Part shown: piece by piece, positions 14,891 to 23,843 of the stretch | Layout of the letters: every line of letters begins with the position of its first letter | Position numbering within the stretch: position 1 is the stretch's first letter | Origin: Acidobacteriota bacterium | GTDB taxonomy: Bacteria > Acidobacteriota > Terriglobia > Terriglobales > Acidobacteriaceae | Assembly (NCBI GenBank): GCA_003225465.1 | Contig: QIAH01000352.1 | Coordinates: 1-38,725, forward strand | DNA: 38,725 nucleotides | Reading direction: 5' to 3' | Notes under the pieces: generated by a model | What the model was told of the DNA's origin: nothing | What the model saw: the letters and a program-made list of their open reading frames with translations, nothing else | The model's database searches: none | Translations under genes and position numbers: made by a program

Positions 14891-16052
14891 GAAGCGAAGC
14901 AACGGCCGGACGAGAGAACGAAAAACCGTGTCTGTCGTATCTTCTGCAGCCTCTTCCCGCTCGTCTTCTCCGGGAGCATCCACACTCATCGAAATCCTGA
15001 GCCAGCCGTTGTGCTGGACAACTTGCCTCAAGGACCTGCATGAGAGCGGCACGTTGAAGAGCATCGCGGCGAGGTTTTCGGGAACACAGGAATGGCTGTT
15101 TGTCGGATGCGGATCGAGTTACTACGTGGCCCAGGCTGCGGCCGCCACGATGACGGCCCTCACGGCAAAGCCTTCGAGAGCAGTGGCGGCATCGGAGATC
15201 CTGCTATTTCCCGAGTTGATCCTCATTCCCGAAGGGTGTTTGCCCGTGCTGATTTCGCGCTCGGGACGCACTTCCGAAGTCTTGAAGGTGGCCGAGTTGT
15301 TGCGAGCGCGTGGTATTGACACCCTGGGCATCAGCTGCGCGCCGGGACAGAAGCTCGAGACGCTGGTGACGACCGCGATTGTTTTACCGCCTGCTGACGA
15401 ACAGAGCACCGTAATGACGCGCTCTTTCACATCGATGCTGATGGCATTGCAGGCGCTGGCCGCAACCATATGCGGCCGCGAGGACTTTCTCGCGTCGCAA
15501 CAGGCAATCATCAGGCCGGCGGAAAAATTGCTTGATGCTTTGCCGCGGCGGGTAAGCAAATTCGTGCAGCAACACCAGTTCGCCGACTACGTGTGTCTGG
15601 GACAGGGTCCTCTATTTGGTATTGCGTGCGAATCGGCACTCAAGTTGACCGAGATGTCGCTGTCTTACGGCCAAAACTTCCATACGCTGGAGTTCCGGCA
15701 CGGACCCAAGTCGATCGTCAGCAAAGATACCCTGATCATGTTTCTTCTATCCGAGAGCGGATTCAAGTCGGAAGTAGAAGTGCTCGAGGAAATCAAGGCA
15801 CTGGGCGGCACAATCATGGTGGTTGCGAACCGGGCCAGTGAGCGCGTTCGGGCCGCCGCCGATTTGCTGATCGAACTGGACATCCCGGCTCCGGAATTGG
15901 CGCGGCTGCCACTCTACCTGCCGCCCCAGCAGTTAATGGGGCTGTATACCGGTCTCAAGAAGGGCCTCGACCCCGACAATCCCAAAAATCTGAGCCGGGT
16001 CGTGTTGCTGGCTGACGAATCTTCTGAAACATCCGAACATGCCACGCTTTGA
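14883..16052 (+). CDS. SIS-domain sugar-phosphate isomerase/deaminase (AgaS/GlmS-like)
   Basis: A 389-residue protein with two SIS domains (about 60-200 and 230-360), as in AgaS and the isomerase half of GlmS. Phosphosugar-binding motifs are visible: GCGSSYYVA (75-83), SRSGRTSEV (125-133), and in the second half ALKLTEMSLSYGQNFHTLEFRHGPKS, given here as ALKLTEM and LEFRHGPKS. There is no glutaminase domain. It likely isomerises or deaminates an amino-sugar phosphate in the cytoplasm. Start TTG 14883 follows GAGGTG and overlaps the deoR-type gene; a GTG at 14928 is an alternative. Its end overlaps the kinase gene by 14 bases, so the three genes are translationally coupled. Confidence 0.9.
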   Translation: MSKKRSNGRTRERKTVSVVSSAASSRSSSPGASTLIEILSQPLCWTTCLKDLHESGTLKSIAARFSGTQEWLFVGCGSSYYVAQAAAATMTALTAKPSRAVAASEILLFPELILIPEGCLPVLISRSGRTSEVLKVAELLRARGIDTLGISCAPGQKLETLVTTAIVLPPADEQSTVMTRSFTSMLMALQALAATICGREDFLASQQAIIRPAEKLLDALPRRVSKFVQQHQFADYVCLGQGPLFGIACESALKLTEMSLSYGQNFHTLEFRHGPKSIVSKDTLIMFLLSESGFKSEVEVLEEIKALGGTIMVVANRASERVRAAADLLIELDIPAPELARLPLYLPPQQLMGLYTGLKKGLDPDNPKNLSRVVLLADESSETSEHATL

Positions 16053-16974
16053 CGTCACGCTGGCCGGGGAACTGAATCTCGATCTGATTCTTTACGGGCT
16101 GCCGGCGGAACTCCCCGCGGAGCGCGAACTCCTCGCGCGCCACATGATGCTCACGTTGGGGAGTTCGGCCGCGATCGTTGCGCACAATCTGGCCGCGCTC
16201 GGATGCCGGGTAGGATTTATCTCCCGCATCGGCGACGATCCTCTCGGCCAGGTTGCGATCGATCGGCTGGCCGCCGGTGGCGTGGATGTAAGCAAGGTCC
16301 GAAGAGTTGCCGGAGAAAGTAAGACGGGACTCACGTTAATCCTGCAGCGCGAACTGGAGCGCAATATTTTCACGTATCCTGGAACGATTTTTGATCTGAC
16401 GCTTGCGGACCTGGATTTCGACTACCTCACCGACTCACGGCATTTTCATCTTTCCTCGTTCTACCTGCAGCGCGGGTTGCGGCCGCAAGTGCCGGAGTTG
16501 TTCCGCCGACTGAAGGCCGAAGGGCTGACCATCTCACTCGACACAAACGATGATCCTGGTGGCAAGTGGGAAGGCGGATTGATGGACGTGCTGCAGTACG
16601 TCGACGTGTTTCTGCCCAATGCGCGCGAGGCCCGGAGAATTACGGGGATTGAGGATCTCGAAAAAGCGGCGGCAAGGCTCGCCGAGATGGTGCCCCTGCT
16701 GGTCATCAAGTTGGGCGAGCAAGGAGCGATGGCCCTGCGCGGAAGGGAACGTTTTCAGAGTGACGCGGCAAAAGTCGACTTCGTGGACCCAGTGGGAGCG
16801 GGAGACAGCTTCGATGCCGGATTTCTCGCACAGTACCTCCAAGGGGCGGATTTGCAAACCTGTCTTGCATCGGGAAACCTGGCAGGTGCCTTTTCAACCA
16901 CGATGGCTGGCGGCACGGAGGCGTTTCGGGATCGAGAGTGTCGGGAGAAGTTTTGGAGGGAACGCGGCTACTAG
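16039..16974 (+). CDS. PfkB-family sugar kinase
   Basis: A 311-residue ribokinase-like kinase. The N-terminal strand GELNLDL, GFISRIGDDPLGQ (59-71, the first PfkB signature area) and the second signature DPVGAGDSFDAGF with catalytic base D256 and anion hole GAGD (253-256) are all present. It should phosphorylate a sugar or sugar phosphate with ATP. Third gene of the deoR-SIS-pfkB operon, overlapping the SIS gene by 14 bases. Regulator plus SIS isomerase/deaminase plus PfkB kinase fits the end of galactosamine/glucosamine or fructosamine-type catabolism, in which the kinase makes the bisphosphate. The substrate cannot be settled from sequence. No aldolase or transporter gene follows. Confidence 0.92.
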   Translation: MPRFDVTLAGELNLDLILYGLPAELPAERELLARHMMLTLGSSAAIVAHNLAALGCRVGFISRIGDDPLGQVAIDRLAAGGVDVSKVRRVAGESKTGLTLILQRELERNIFTYPGTIFDLTLADLDFDYLTDSRHFHLSSFYLQRGLRPQVPELFRRLKAEGLTISLDTNDDPGGKWEGGLMDVLQYVDVFLPNAREARRITGIEDLEKAAARLAEMVPLLVIKLGEQGAMALRGRERFQSDAAKVDFVDPVGAGDSFDAGFLAQYLQGADLQTCLASGNLAGAFSTTMAGGTEAFRDRECREKFWRERGY

Positions 16975-17378
16975 CTGCTGGCTGAGCTATCGTGTCGCTC
17001 ATGTTTTTGTCATTCCCACGCCGCGCAGCGGCGGAGGAATCTGCGACGCCAAGAGGCGTGCGTATGCGACCAATTCAGACGGCGCACGCAGCTGTGGCAA
17101 AAAGGTTCCTCCGCCGTTCCGGCTTCGGAATGACAAGGCTTGAGGAAACCTGTCCCGTCGCCGGGTAACACGTTACTCTCGCCCTTGCACTCTGGAGTCA
17201 AGCCACAGAGCCCACGCGGCGCAACCTTTCTGCTAAATTCCTATTCTATATAGACAACATATTTGGGGGCAGCAAAGACGCCGGGCGTGGGGCGCGTGCT
17301 GATGGCATCGTGCGCAACTTTGCTCTCAACCTCGGGTTCAATCCATTTACTTTCACTATGAGAGGCGGAGGCGTCGTC
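16975..17378. other. Intergenic region holding a MITE-like element
   Basis: Downstream of the kinase gene. It holds an inverted-repeat element (17007-17136, separate entry) and an AT-rich patch at 17232-17265 (TCTATATAGAC, AACATATTT) that may contain the promoter of the lipoprotein gene. No other gene is seen. Confidence 0.5.
17007..17136. mobile_element. MITE-like element with terminal inverted repeats
   Basis: TTGTCATTCC at 17007-17016 is exactly complementary to GGAATGACAA at 17127-17136. The match resumes further in: GGCGGAGGAATCT (17030-17042) against AGGTTCCTCCGCC (17103-17115) with one mismatch. The 60-base core has no open frame. A half-copy with the same outer words (TTGTCATTCC ... 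GAGGAATCT) lies at 31662-31689, so this is a member of a dispersed family. No transposase is nearby; it would be moved in trans if mobile. Confidence 0.7.
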
Positions 17379-18956
17379 GTGTCCATCGCTAGTGCTTCAG
17401 GGTCTTCCTTCAAGATTGTTTCTTCCAAATTCACGAACAAGATCATGGTAGCGGGCCTATGTGGATTGCTCGCGTTCGCGCTCGGATGCGGCTCGAGTAG
17501 CAGCTCGAGCGGCAGCGGTCCATTTAGCAACGCCAGCTTGAATGGTTCGTATGTGTGTCAATTGGTCGGGAACGACTCGTTTATCGACTCCGCCAATAAT
17601 CTGCAGAGCGAGTCTTACACCGAGACCTTGGTTATCACGACCGATGGAGCCGGCCACCTGAAGGGAGTAGAGGACTTCAATTCGAGCCTGCCAGCCACGG
17701 GATTCGTAGCGGGAACCGCGTTCACCGGAACTTACACCGTCGGGCACGACGGAAACGGGTCGATGACGATCAACTTCAGTGCCCCCTCCAGTGGGCAGAT
17801 TAATTTGTCGATCACGATGGAGAACACGTCGAAGTTCTACGCGGTGGAGGCCGATGCGTTCGCGAACTTCAGCGCGAATGCCGCTGGAGAGGGTGTCAAG
17901 CAGAACAGCAGCGCACTCAGTACTCCGCCTACCAGCGCCAGCTTCGTCATGCGTGCGCACCAGGAACTGCCATCATCTTCGGCAACGGTGGGAACGTTGA
18001 ACACTAGCAGTGCCACGAGCATTACCGGAACCATCGATGTGCTTCGCGCGGGCGCGTTGCTGCCCCAGTTGACGCTGACGTCAGGGACGCTCTCGGCTCC
18101 GGACTCGAATGGCCGTGGCACGCTGGTGTACACGGATAGCGCATCCTCACCGGTGACGACCCACTACGAGTACTACATCCTCGACACAAACACATTCTTG
18201 TTGATGCAGTCCGACCCGACGTTGCTGGGAACGGGACTCGCGGAAGCGCAGGCGAGCGGCGCCTTGACGCTCGCGGGAAATTACGCCTTCGGAAGCCGTG
18301 GCGACACGGATACAAGCATTGGAGGCGTGCGCAGTGTCGGAGTGTTCACCGCGAGCGGAGGATCGATTACCTCCGGCAAGCTCGATTCCGCGCAGGATGG
18401 CACGTCGATCTTCTTTAACCAGGATTTCACTGGAAACTATACGCAGGGCTCAAACGGGCGAGTGCAGGTAACCTTGATCCCCTCAGGTGGGGCTTCGGTG
18501 ATGATTCCGGAAGTATTCTGGATGGTCAGCCCGTCACGCGCTTTCTTTCTCGTCAATGCCAATAACAAGGTCGAGGATGGCACCGTCGACGTGCAACAGC
18601 AGAGCACATTCGCCGCCGCCGACGTGAAGGGCCAGTACGCGCTCGTAATGGACGGGTACAATGCCAGCAATCTCCTTACTCGCGCAGGCACGCTGATTTC
18701 CGACGGCAACGGCAATTTGCAACTCAACGAAGAGGCAAATTCGTTTGTTCCAGGCAATCTGCCGGGACTCATCAACGATCCGCCCACTTTGCCGGGCAAC
18801 TACACAGTGGACTCGAACGGCCGCGTTTCGGCGACGATCAGTTCGGTCTCCAGCAATCTGGTGATCTACATGGTGTCGCCGAGTCAGGCATACATCTTGC
18901 AGAACGATCCATCCACCGAGATTTCGGGGACGCTCCAGTTGCAGACTTCGCCGTAG
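17379..18956 (+). CDS. Repeat-containing lipoprotein of unknown function
   Basis: A 525-residue exported protein. GTG at 17379 has GGAGG seven bases upstream; an upstream GTG (17310) and ATG (17358) in frame are less likely. The hydrophobic stretch VAGLCGLLAFALGC ends in a lipobox-like cysteine followed by a serine linker, so it is probably a surface or periplasmic lipoprotein. The rest is beta-rich, with about four divergent units of 100-130 residues. The clearest are units beginning GNYAFGSRG and GQYALVMDGY: both have an F/P-(T)-GNYT...NGRV strand pair and end MVSPS(R/Q)A(F/Y)...GT(V/L). I do not recognise a named domain. Such proteins are frequent in Acidobacteriota, which is recollection. 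No enzymatic motif is seen. Confidence 0.75.
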   Translation: MSIASASGSSFKIVSSKFTNKIMVAGLCGLLAFALGCGSSSSSSGSGPFSNASLNGSYVCQLVGNDSFIDSANNLQSESYTETLVITTDGAGHLKGVEDFNSSLPATGFVAGTAFTGTYTVGHDGNGSMTINFSAPSSGQINLSITMENTSKFYAVEADAFANFSANAAGEGVKQNSSALSTPPTSASFVMRAHQELPSSSATVGTLNTSSATSITGTIDVLRAGALLPQLTLTSGTLSAPDSNGRGTLVYTDSASSPVTTHYEYYILDTNTFLLMQSDPTLLGTGLAEAQASGALTLAGNYAFGSRGDTDTSIGGVRSVGVFTASGGSITSGKLDSAQDGTSIFFNQDFTGNYTQGSNGRVQVTLIPSGGASVMIPEVFWMVSPSRAFFLVNANNKVEDGTVDVQQQSTFAAADVKGQYALVMDGYNASNLLTRAGTLISDGNGNLQLNEEANSFVPGNLPGLINDPPTLPGNYTVDSNGRVSATISSVSSNLVIYMVSPSQAYILQNDPSTEISGTLQLQTSP

Positions 18957-19220
18957 TCTTTTTCGAATGATTCGGCCGACCTCCAGTGCACCGATCACGT
19001 GCATACGTGTAGTTCATCACAGCGCAGAGGCGCTGGTTGACACATACTGTGGACCTCCAGCAGGAAATCGGGCTGTATCCGTCCTGGACAGTGGCAAAGG
19101 GGAGCAACCTGCTTGCTCAACTTCCGCCCCGCAGGACGGAATCTCTTGCTGTGAAATCAACAGACGGATTCTGAGCTGGAGACTGAACTGATTTTGTGGA
19201 GAGGCGGGAGTCCGCGCCTG

Positions 19221-19251
19221 CATGGACGGGCGAGACGTCCGTCGCTCCATG
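19221..19251. repeat. Compound hairpin at the end of the MOSC gene
   Basis: CATGGA ... TCCATG outer arms enclose CGGGCG-AGA-CGTCCG, forming a long imperfect stem. It sits within 3 bases of the MOSC stop codon (19254). It resembles the dispersed GACGGGCG hairpins elsewhere in the window and lacks a U tract, so a terminator role is only possible. Confidence 0.45.
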
Positions 19252-19253
19252 TG

Positions 19254-19988
19254 TTAAGTCGCCGCACGGAGCAGTATTGGCTGTCCGACCGCCACTCGAC
19301 CTACGCGAGTGACTGCGCCGTACACTCCCGCGTTGTTCTGGTTCGCACGAACAATCGCTTTCATCACTTCTGGAGCCAGACTGGCTGAGTCGGGATCAAG
19401 GTTCACCATCGAGCAGCGGAGATCGCGCATGGTGGCGGTAATGGCAGGGGCGTCATCTCCCTCGCCGAACGAGAGCACACTGCCAACCCACTCATCTTCC
19501 TGGAAAGGAAGCGACCGCAGTAAACGAACCACAACATTCGGGCGAAATCGGCGCACGTCCAGGCTCCGCCCTGAGAGTCGTCCGATCTCGTGCACCGTAT
19601 CGGAAGCGATCACGGAGATTGTCGCGTCATCGAAGATGCCGTTCTTCAAATGCATCATCTGAACTGGAGAACCGTACCGGCGTCCTACCTCCGTCGCCAA
19701 GTCCTCCCCAAAGATCGGCGTCTCTTCGCCATCCGGCGTGCGAATATGCGTGGGAAGGTCTCCCTGAGCACCGCCTTGACGGCGCTGCGGAGCAAACAGG
19801 AGCAGGTCGGGAAGCTTGCTGGCTGTTAGCCATGGAATCCCGCCGCGGTCATCCAGGCGCCGAAATGCCAAGCGTCGGTCACCCTCGAGGCCGTGCCAGC
19901 CCAGGTTGGCGGCCTCCAGTCGTTCGCCGCCCATGGACTTCACCGGATACCGGAAGATCGCCTCCACGTATCCGATTTCTGTGAGCAT
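19254..19988 (-). CDS. MOSC domain protein with N-terminal MOSC_N domain
   Basis: A 244-residue protein of the YiiM/YcbX/MOSC superfamily, which moves sulfur to or uses the molybdenum cofactor. The N-terminal MOSC_N barrel has YPVKSMGGE (14-22) and the GLEGDRRLAF turn (33-42). The MOSC core has RRFRPN (146-151) and the conserved cysteine C192 in RDLRCSMVNLDPDS, which would bind Mo or carry persulfide. No ferredoxin domain follows, unlike YcbX. ATG at 19988; cytoplasmic. It stands alone between convergent and same-strand genes. The reaction is unknown; the fold is reliable, and detoxification of N-hydroxylated compounds is known for relatives. Confidence 0.9.
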   Translation of the reverse strand: MLTEIGYVEAIFRYPVKSMGGERLEAANLGWHGLEGDRRLAFRRLDDRGGIPWLTASKLPDLLLFAPQRRQGGAQGDLPTHIRTPDGEETPIFGEDLATEVGRRYGSPVQMMHLKNGIFDDATISVIASDTVHEIGRLSGRSLDVRRFRPNVVVRLLRSLPFQEDEWVGSVLSFGEGDDAPAITATMRDLRCSMVNLDPDSASLAPEVMKAIVRANQNNAGVYGAVTRVGRVAVGQPILLRAAT

Positions 19989-20107
19989 GCTTGGCCAACT
20001 CTAACATGGGGCGGACGCGGATCAGGCGCGGAGGGCCGATCCTAGATTTCAGATTGCAGATTTGAGATCTCACATTGCAAGTCTCCCATCGAATTGTGTC
20101 TTCCATC

Positions 20108-22339
20108 TCAGTGACTCGCCTCCAGAAGCAGGTGGCCCGTGAAATCGACGGCCAGCTTCGGAGCCTTGCCGGGCGCAGATTCGACCATGCCCAGGTCTTT
20201 TCCTTCCACGTAATCTGTGACGTGATACCTGCCCGGCTTTAGCCCACGCAACTCCACGTCCCCTTTCCACGCACCGTTTTGTTGCGGCGCGAAGAAAGCG
20301 TAATACATGCTGCCATCTTTTTGGATAGCGTAGGCTTCAGGGACGTCGTAACCGTAGGTGTACAGATTCAGGAAAGTGCCCTTGGAAAGCATTTTTGAGT
20401 TATAGAGGGCAATCCATTTTTTCCAGACTTCATCCTTGTGCTCGGTGAGGTTGACCTCTTTGAAGCGCGGGCCGAGTTCCGGCCAGACGAACTTGGTGCC
20501 GACCACACCGCCGGTTCCTACCGTGGAGGCAAAGTCTTCTCCATGCTCACGCCAGTTATTGCCGATGCGGTCCATGGTGGAGAGTTCGACATGATCGCCG
20601 TATACGGCCGAGTCCGGCCCCAGCAACGCCTTATACATTTTGATGCGGCGGCGGACTTGAGTTGCTCCCACGGGATCAGCCGTGACGGCCTGATCCATAT
20701 AGGGCAACCATGCGAGCGAGGGAGGCGTGCCGCAAGGGCAGCTCTGCGTCACGCTATTGGGCTTGAGCGCGCGCGTGGTCTGGAAGATGGTCTTGTAGAC
20801 GTCGGCAAGGGCATTCACGGAATCCTGCGGCGACTTGTGATGGTGCGCCGGGTTGTAGCACATGGGCACGGTGTAGATGTTGTCGAGCTTCGAGCCATCG
20901 TATCCCCAATCGCGAATGAATTTCTCCGTGAGCTGCTTGTAGTAAGCCTGAACTTCGGGGACGGCGGGGCAAAGAGCGGCCAGATTGCGCGTTATGCGTC
21001 CGTGCTTGCCATTCTTATCCAGGATGAGCCACTCGGGATGTTCCTGCACGACTTTGGACACGATGTACTTGTGCGACTCCCACTTCCCTTCGCCGTCCTC
21101 CGCCGCCAAGGGCAACCACCAGAGTTGCACCAGCATGCCCTGCTTGTGGAAGTCATCGGTCATTTTCTTGATGGAATCGTCAGGGAACGTATCGGTACGC
21201 GGGTTCCAATCGCCGTATGTATCGAACCAGCGATCGTCAAGCGTGGCCCACTTAATACCCATCTCCTTTAACTTCGGGATGGTCCCTTCCATCAACGCCG
21301 GCGTGACATTGAACTCGTATCCCCATCCGCACCAACTGACGTTGTAGGCCTCGCCCGAAGGCTTGGGAAGATTCCAGCCTCCCTTCTGCAGAACACCCGA
21401 CCACATCCGCAACGGCTCGTAGAAATCTCCCGCATAGACCGCGACAAAGCTGCGCGGGGTCGAGTAGGTTTCGCCGGGTTTCAAGGTAGTTTGCGCGGGG
21501 ATCGCAATGCCGGCGTCGACCCGGGCGTCGGCATCGACTTTGACGGGAAGAGAAAGCGTCAGAGGCAAGGTCTCGACGTGCCCGATGGCTTCGCCAACCC
21601 TCGCTGTCCAGAAAGCAACAACCGGAATGCCGCCTCCGTAGCCGCCTTTGACTGCCTGTCCCATGGCGTTCGGCTGCGACGTGGTGCGCTGGAGTTGGAA
21701 GATGTCGTCTTTGCCCCAATCGTAACTTGCGCCGTCATATGACCACATTTCCCACGGTTGCGCCTTGGGCTCCGCGAGCTTTGCGTTGAATCGGTGCTGC
21801 TGCTCAACCACGCGCTCGATCGCGAAATCAGCGCTGCCAACGTTCTTGTATTCCACGGTGGAGAGGAGGAGATTGGGAAAGTCGTCGAAAGCCTCAAGCG
21901 TAAGCGTGCGCTGCAAGTTGGTGCCCGAGGGGCCAAGCGGGTGGGCGGGAATCTCGATGTGCTTTCCACGCCCCAGTTTCCCGACCGCTTCCAGTACCTT
22001 GGCCTGATCAAATTCGAGAACGAAATGGATCTCCTTTCCGCCTTGCACGAGGTAGTCGCTTTCGTCGGGTTGTCCGAGCTTGGGCTCGTCCAGAGTGAGG
22101 CGCTTGCCATCGCGCAGCAGAAACGCCTGTATGTACCCCGAAGGGCCGATTTCAAATGCAGCCGCACTCGTGGTCAGCACAAGTGGGCCGCCGGAAGCCG
22201 TCTCGACTTTGATGGCGGAAGGCTGGGAGGGCGCTTCCTTGACCCGATGCTTTGGCTGGACGCGATTACAAGCGAGTGCGAGAACCATGCTGAGCGCGAT
22301 CGTTGCAAGGGACGTGACACGAAGAAGCGGCGACTTCAC
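20108..22339 (-). CDS. Clan GH-D glycosidase, alpha-galactosidase-like lipoprotein
   Basis: A 743-residue exported glycoside hydrolase. Residues 1-24 form a lipoprotein-type signal ending LALAC. An N-terminal beta-sandwich (about 45-320) precedes the TIM barrel (about 330-640), and a small beta domain ends the protein. Barrel motifs fit clan GH-D (GH27/GH36/GH97-like): WCGWGYEF, the TLDDRWFDTYGDW region (367-379), and K484-L-D486, where D486 is the likely nucleophile. The GTG start (22339) follows AAGGAGG and overlaps the stop of the upstream amidohydrolase as GTGA, so the two are co-translated. It probably releases alpha-linked galactose or a related sugar outside the cytoplasm. The exact specificity and GH family number are uncertain. 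Confidence 0.82.
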   Translation of the reverse strand: MKSPLLRVTSLATIALSMVLALACNRVQPKHRVKEAPSQPSAIKVETASGGPLVLTTSAAAFEIGPSGYIQAFLLRDGKRLTLDEPKLGQPDESDYLVQGGKEIHFVLEFDQAKVLEAVGKLGRGKHIEIPAHPLGPSGTNLQRTLTLEAFDDFPNLLLSTVEYKNVGSADFAIERVVEQQHRFNAKLAEPKAQPWEMWSYDGASYDWGKDDIFQLQRTTSQPNAMGQAVKGGYGGGIPVVAFWTARVGEAIGHVETLPLTLSLPVKVDADARVDAGIAIPAQTTLKPGETYSTPRSFVAVYAGDFYEPLRMWSGVLQKGGWNLPKPSGEAYNVSWCGWGYEFNVTPALMEGTIPKLKEMGIKWATLDDRWFDTYGDWNPRTDTFPDDSIKKMTDDFHKQGMLVQLWWLPLAAEDGEGKWESHKYIVSKVVQEHPEWLILDKNGKHGRITRNLAALCPAVPEVQAYYKQLTEKFIRDWGYDGSKLDNIYTVPMCYNPAHHHKSPQDSVNALADVYKTIFQTTRALKPNSVTQSCPCGTPPSLAWLPYMDQAVTADPVGATQVRRRIKMYKALLGPDSAVYGDHVELSTMDRIGNNWREHGEDFASTVGTGGVVGTKFVWPELGPRFKEVNLTEHKDEVWKKWIALYNSKMLSKGTFLNLYTYGYDVPEAYAIQKDGSMYYAFFAPQQNGAWKGDVELRGLKPGRYHVTDYVEGKDLGMVESAPGKAPKLAVDFTGHLLLEASH

Positions 22340-23538
22340 TGGACCTCCTTATTCAGACTGCTCGTCGAGTTCGGGTGGAAGCGGCTGAACAGCCGCTCCG
22401 CATTTTTATGATAGAGCTTCTTCAGGACTTCGTCCGGAAGCGCGAGGCCGCTGATCTTGAAACGGCCCTGCCCGGGGGCGCCCCAGTAATCGAAATACTC
22501 GTCGGCGGTTTCGAGCCACCGGAAATTATTGCGGTACATCGCCTCGGTAACTTCATTGTCGGTGCCAAACATCACGCGATCCTGATATTTCAAAAACAAT
22601 TCGCGGGTGCGGCGAGGCTGGCGTCCGAGTTCGGCTTCCCGGGCTCCGAACTCCACCATCACATTGGGATATTGATCGAGCATCGCCTGCACCCAGTCGA
22701 GGTTTTCCGGCCAGCCCATGTGCAGTGAAACGAAAGTAGTGTGTGGATGCCTGGCAAACACGCGGTTCCGCGCTTCGAGCATGGACTGCAGGCTGGGAAA
22801 ATCGTGACCATAGAAACTCCAGTCAGGATGCTCGATGAGTTCCTCGTAGCGTTCGTTGGTTGCGTCGGTGGGATGGAAGAACGCCTCGGGATCGCCGCTG
22901 TGGATGAATACGGGGATGCCCAGACGTCCGCATTCCTCCCAGACAGGATCGAGGCGGGGATCATCGATCGTGAGCAACTTTCCCGACTTGTCGCGCACGC
23001 CCAGTCCGAGATCCTTCAAGAGTTTCAGACCACGCGCTCCTCGGACGACCGCGTCGTGGATTTGCGCGACCATCTCTGTGCCGAAGTTGGGGTCGTCGAC
23101 CTTGCTCCAATCCAGTTGCGTGAAGACCATGAAACGCCCGGGGTAGGGCTTGACCATCTCGTCGACTACGGCCTGCAACTTGTCACCCCAGAGGCCGGTG
23201 AGGATGACAATGGTCTTCACATTGGTGCGATCCATCACTTCGACGACGCGCTCGGGCGGCATGTGCTCATCGATGCGCGCGGCATCGTTGACGTGGTTAT
23301 GCACGTCGATCACATAGAACTTGGCCCGGTCGATTTCATGTGCGGGAACGTGGAGCATCGAGACAGGTTTGAAGTCTTTGAGGAGCAGCGTCTTTTTCTG
23401 CTCGGCATCCGCGGCCGACTTGTATCCGATCTGGGATGATTGTGTCGGGCTCTGAGCCAGCAACAGGTCGAATCCGAGCGCCCACAGAAACATCAGTCGG
23501 CAAAGGAATGTAATGTGGGCTCGCGGACGTCCTCTCAT
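22336..23538 (-). CDS. Exported amidohydrolase family protein
   Basis: A 400-residue TIM-barrel metal hydrolase of the COG2159 type. Signal peptide near residues 8-29 (LCRLMFLWALGFDLLLA). Motifs: H80-N-H82 (VIDVHNHV), GLKLLKDLG, VFIHSGDPEAFF, VSLHMGWPEN and MFGTDNE with the catalytic Asp. ATG 23538 has AGGAAG upstream; the long open extension to 23853 is rejected because it would cross the divergent promoter. It is the first gene of a two-gene operon with the GH-D glycosidase, so its substrate may be an ester, lactone or carboxylate derived from a sugar conjugate (inference). Related enzymes include decarboxylases and lactonases, so the reaction is open. Confidence 0.87.
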   Translation of the reverse strand: MRGRPRAHITFLCRLMFLWALGFDLLLAQSPTQSSQIGYKSAADAEQKKTLLLKDFKPVSMLHVPAHEIDRAKFYVIDVHNHVNDAARIDEHMPPERVVEVMDRTNVKTIVILTGLWGDKLQAVVDEMVKPYPGRFMVFTQLDWSKVDDPNFGTEMVAQIHDAVVRGARGLKLLKDLGLGVRDKSGKLLTIDDPRLDPVWEECGRLGIPVFIHSGDPEAFFHPTDATNERYEELIEHPDWSFYGHDFPSLQSMLEARNRVFARHPHTTFVSLHMGWPENLDWVQAMLDQYPNVMVEFGAREAELGRQPRRTRELFLKYQDRVMFGTDNEVTEAMYRNNFRWLETADEYFDYWGAPGQGRFKISGLALPDEVLKKLYHKNAERLFSRFHPNSTSSLNKEVQ

Positions 23539-23843
23539 ACCGCTTCCTGCCTTTCGAATTGTTTCCATTTGCTTCGGGATGCCGAGACCCGCCCGGCAAG
23601 ACGCCGAAAACAGCCGGGGCCTGCCAAAACGCGTCTGCCACATACGAGACTCCCATTCTGGGCTTCCCGGCCAAAAAGGCTGGCGATGAAGTTCAATCTT
23701 GACATCGCTCGCAATCGAAAGTAAAAGTAAGAGTTCGTAATATACCATCAGAGCCAGGCTGTTCCTCTGTTTTCTTTGTGAAAGCGCAAGCCCGCGGCCG
23801 AGGCATGAATTTCGAAACTTGCCGCCTTGCAAAGGAGCGTGCC
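23539..23843. other. Divergent control region
   Basis: Separates the amidohydrolase/glycosidase operon (minus) from the TonB-dependent receptor gene (plus). It contains a promoter candidate for the receptor (separate entry) and a CCGGCC-AAAAA-GGCTGG hairpin at 23668-23684. No gene is seen. Confidence 0.5.
23699..23727 (+). promoter_or_regulatory. Candidate sigma-70 promoter of the TonB-dependent receptor
   Basis: A perfect TTGACA (23699-23704), a 17-base spacer and TAAAAG (23722-23727). This predicts a start near 23734 and a leader of about 110 bases. Confidence 0.45.

Noticed and set aside
19204-19251. Intrinsic terminator after the MOSC gene
   Set aside because: The hairpin is strong but has no T tract on the relevant strand, so it was recorded as a repeat rather than a terminator.
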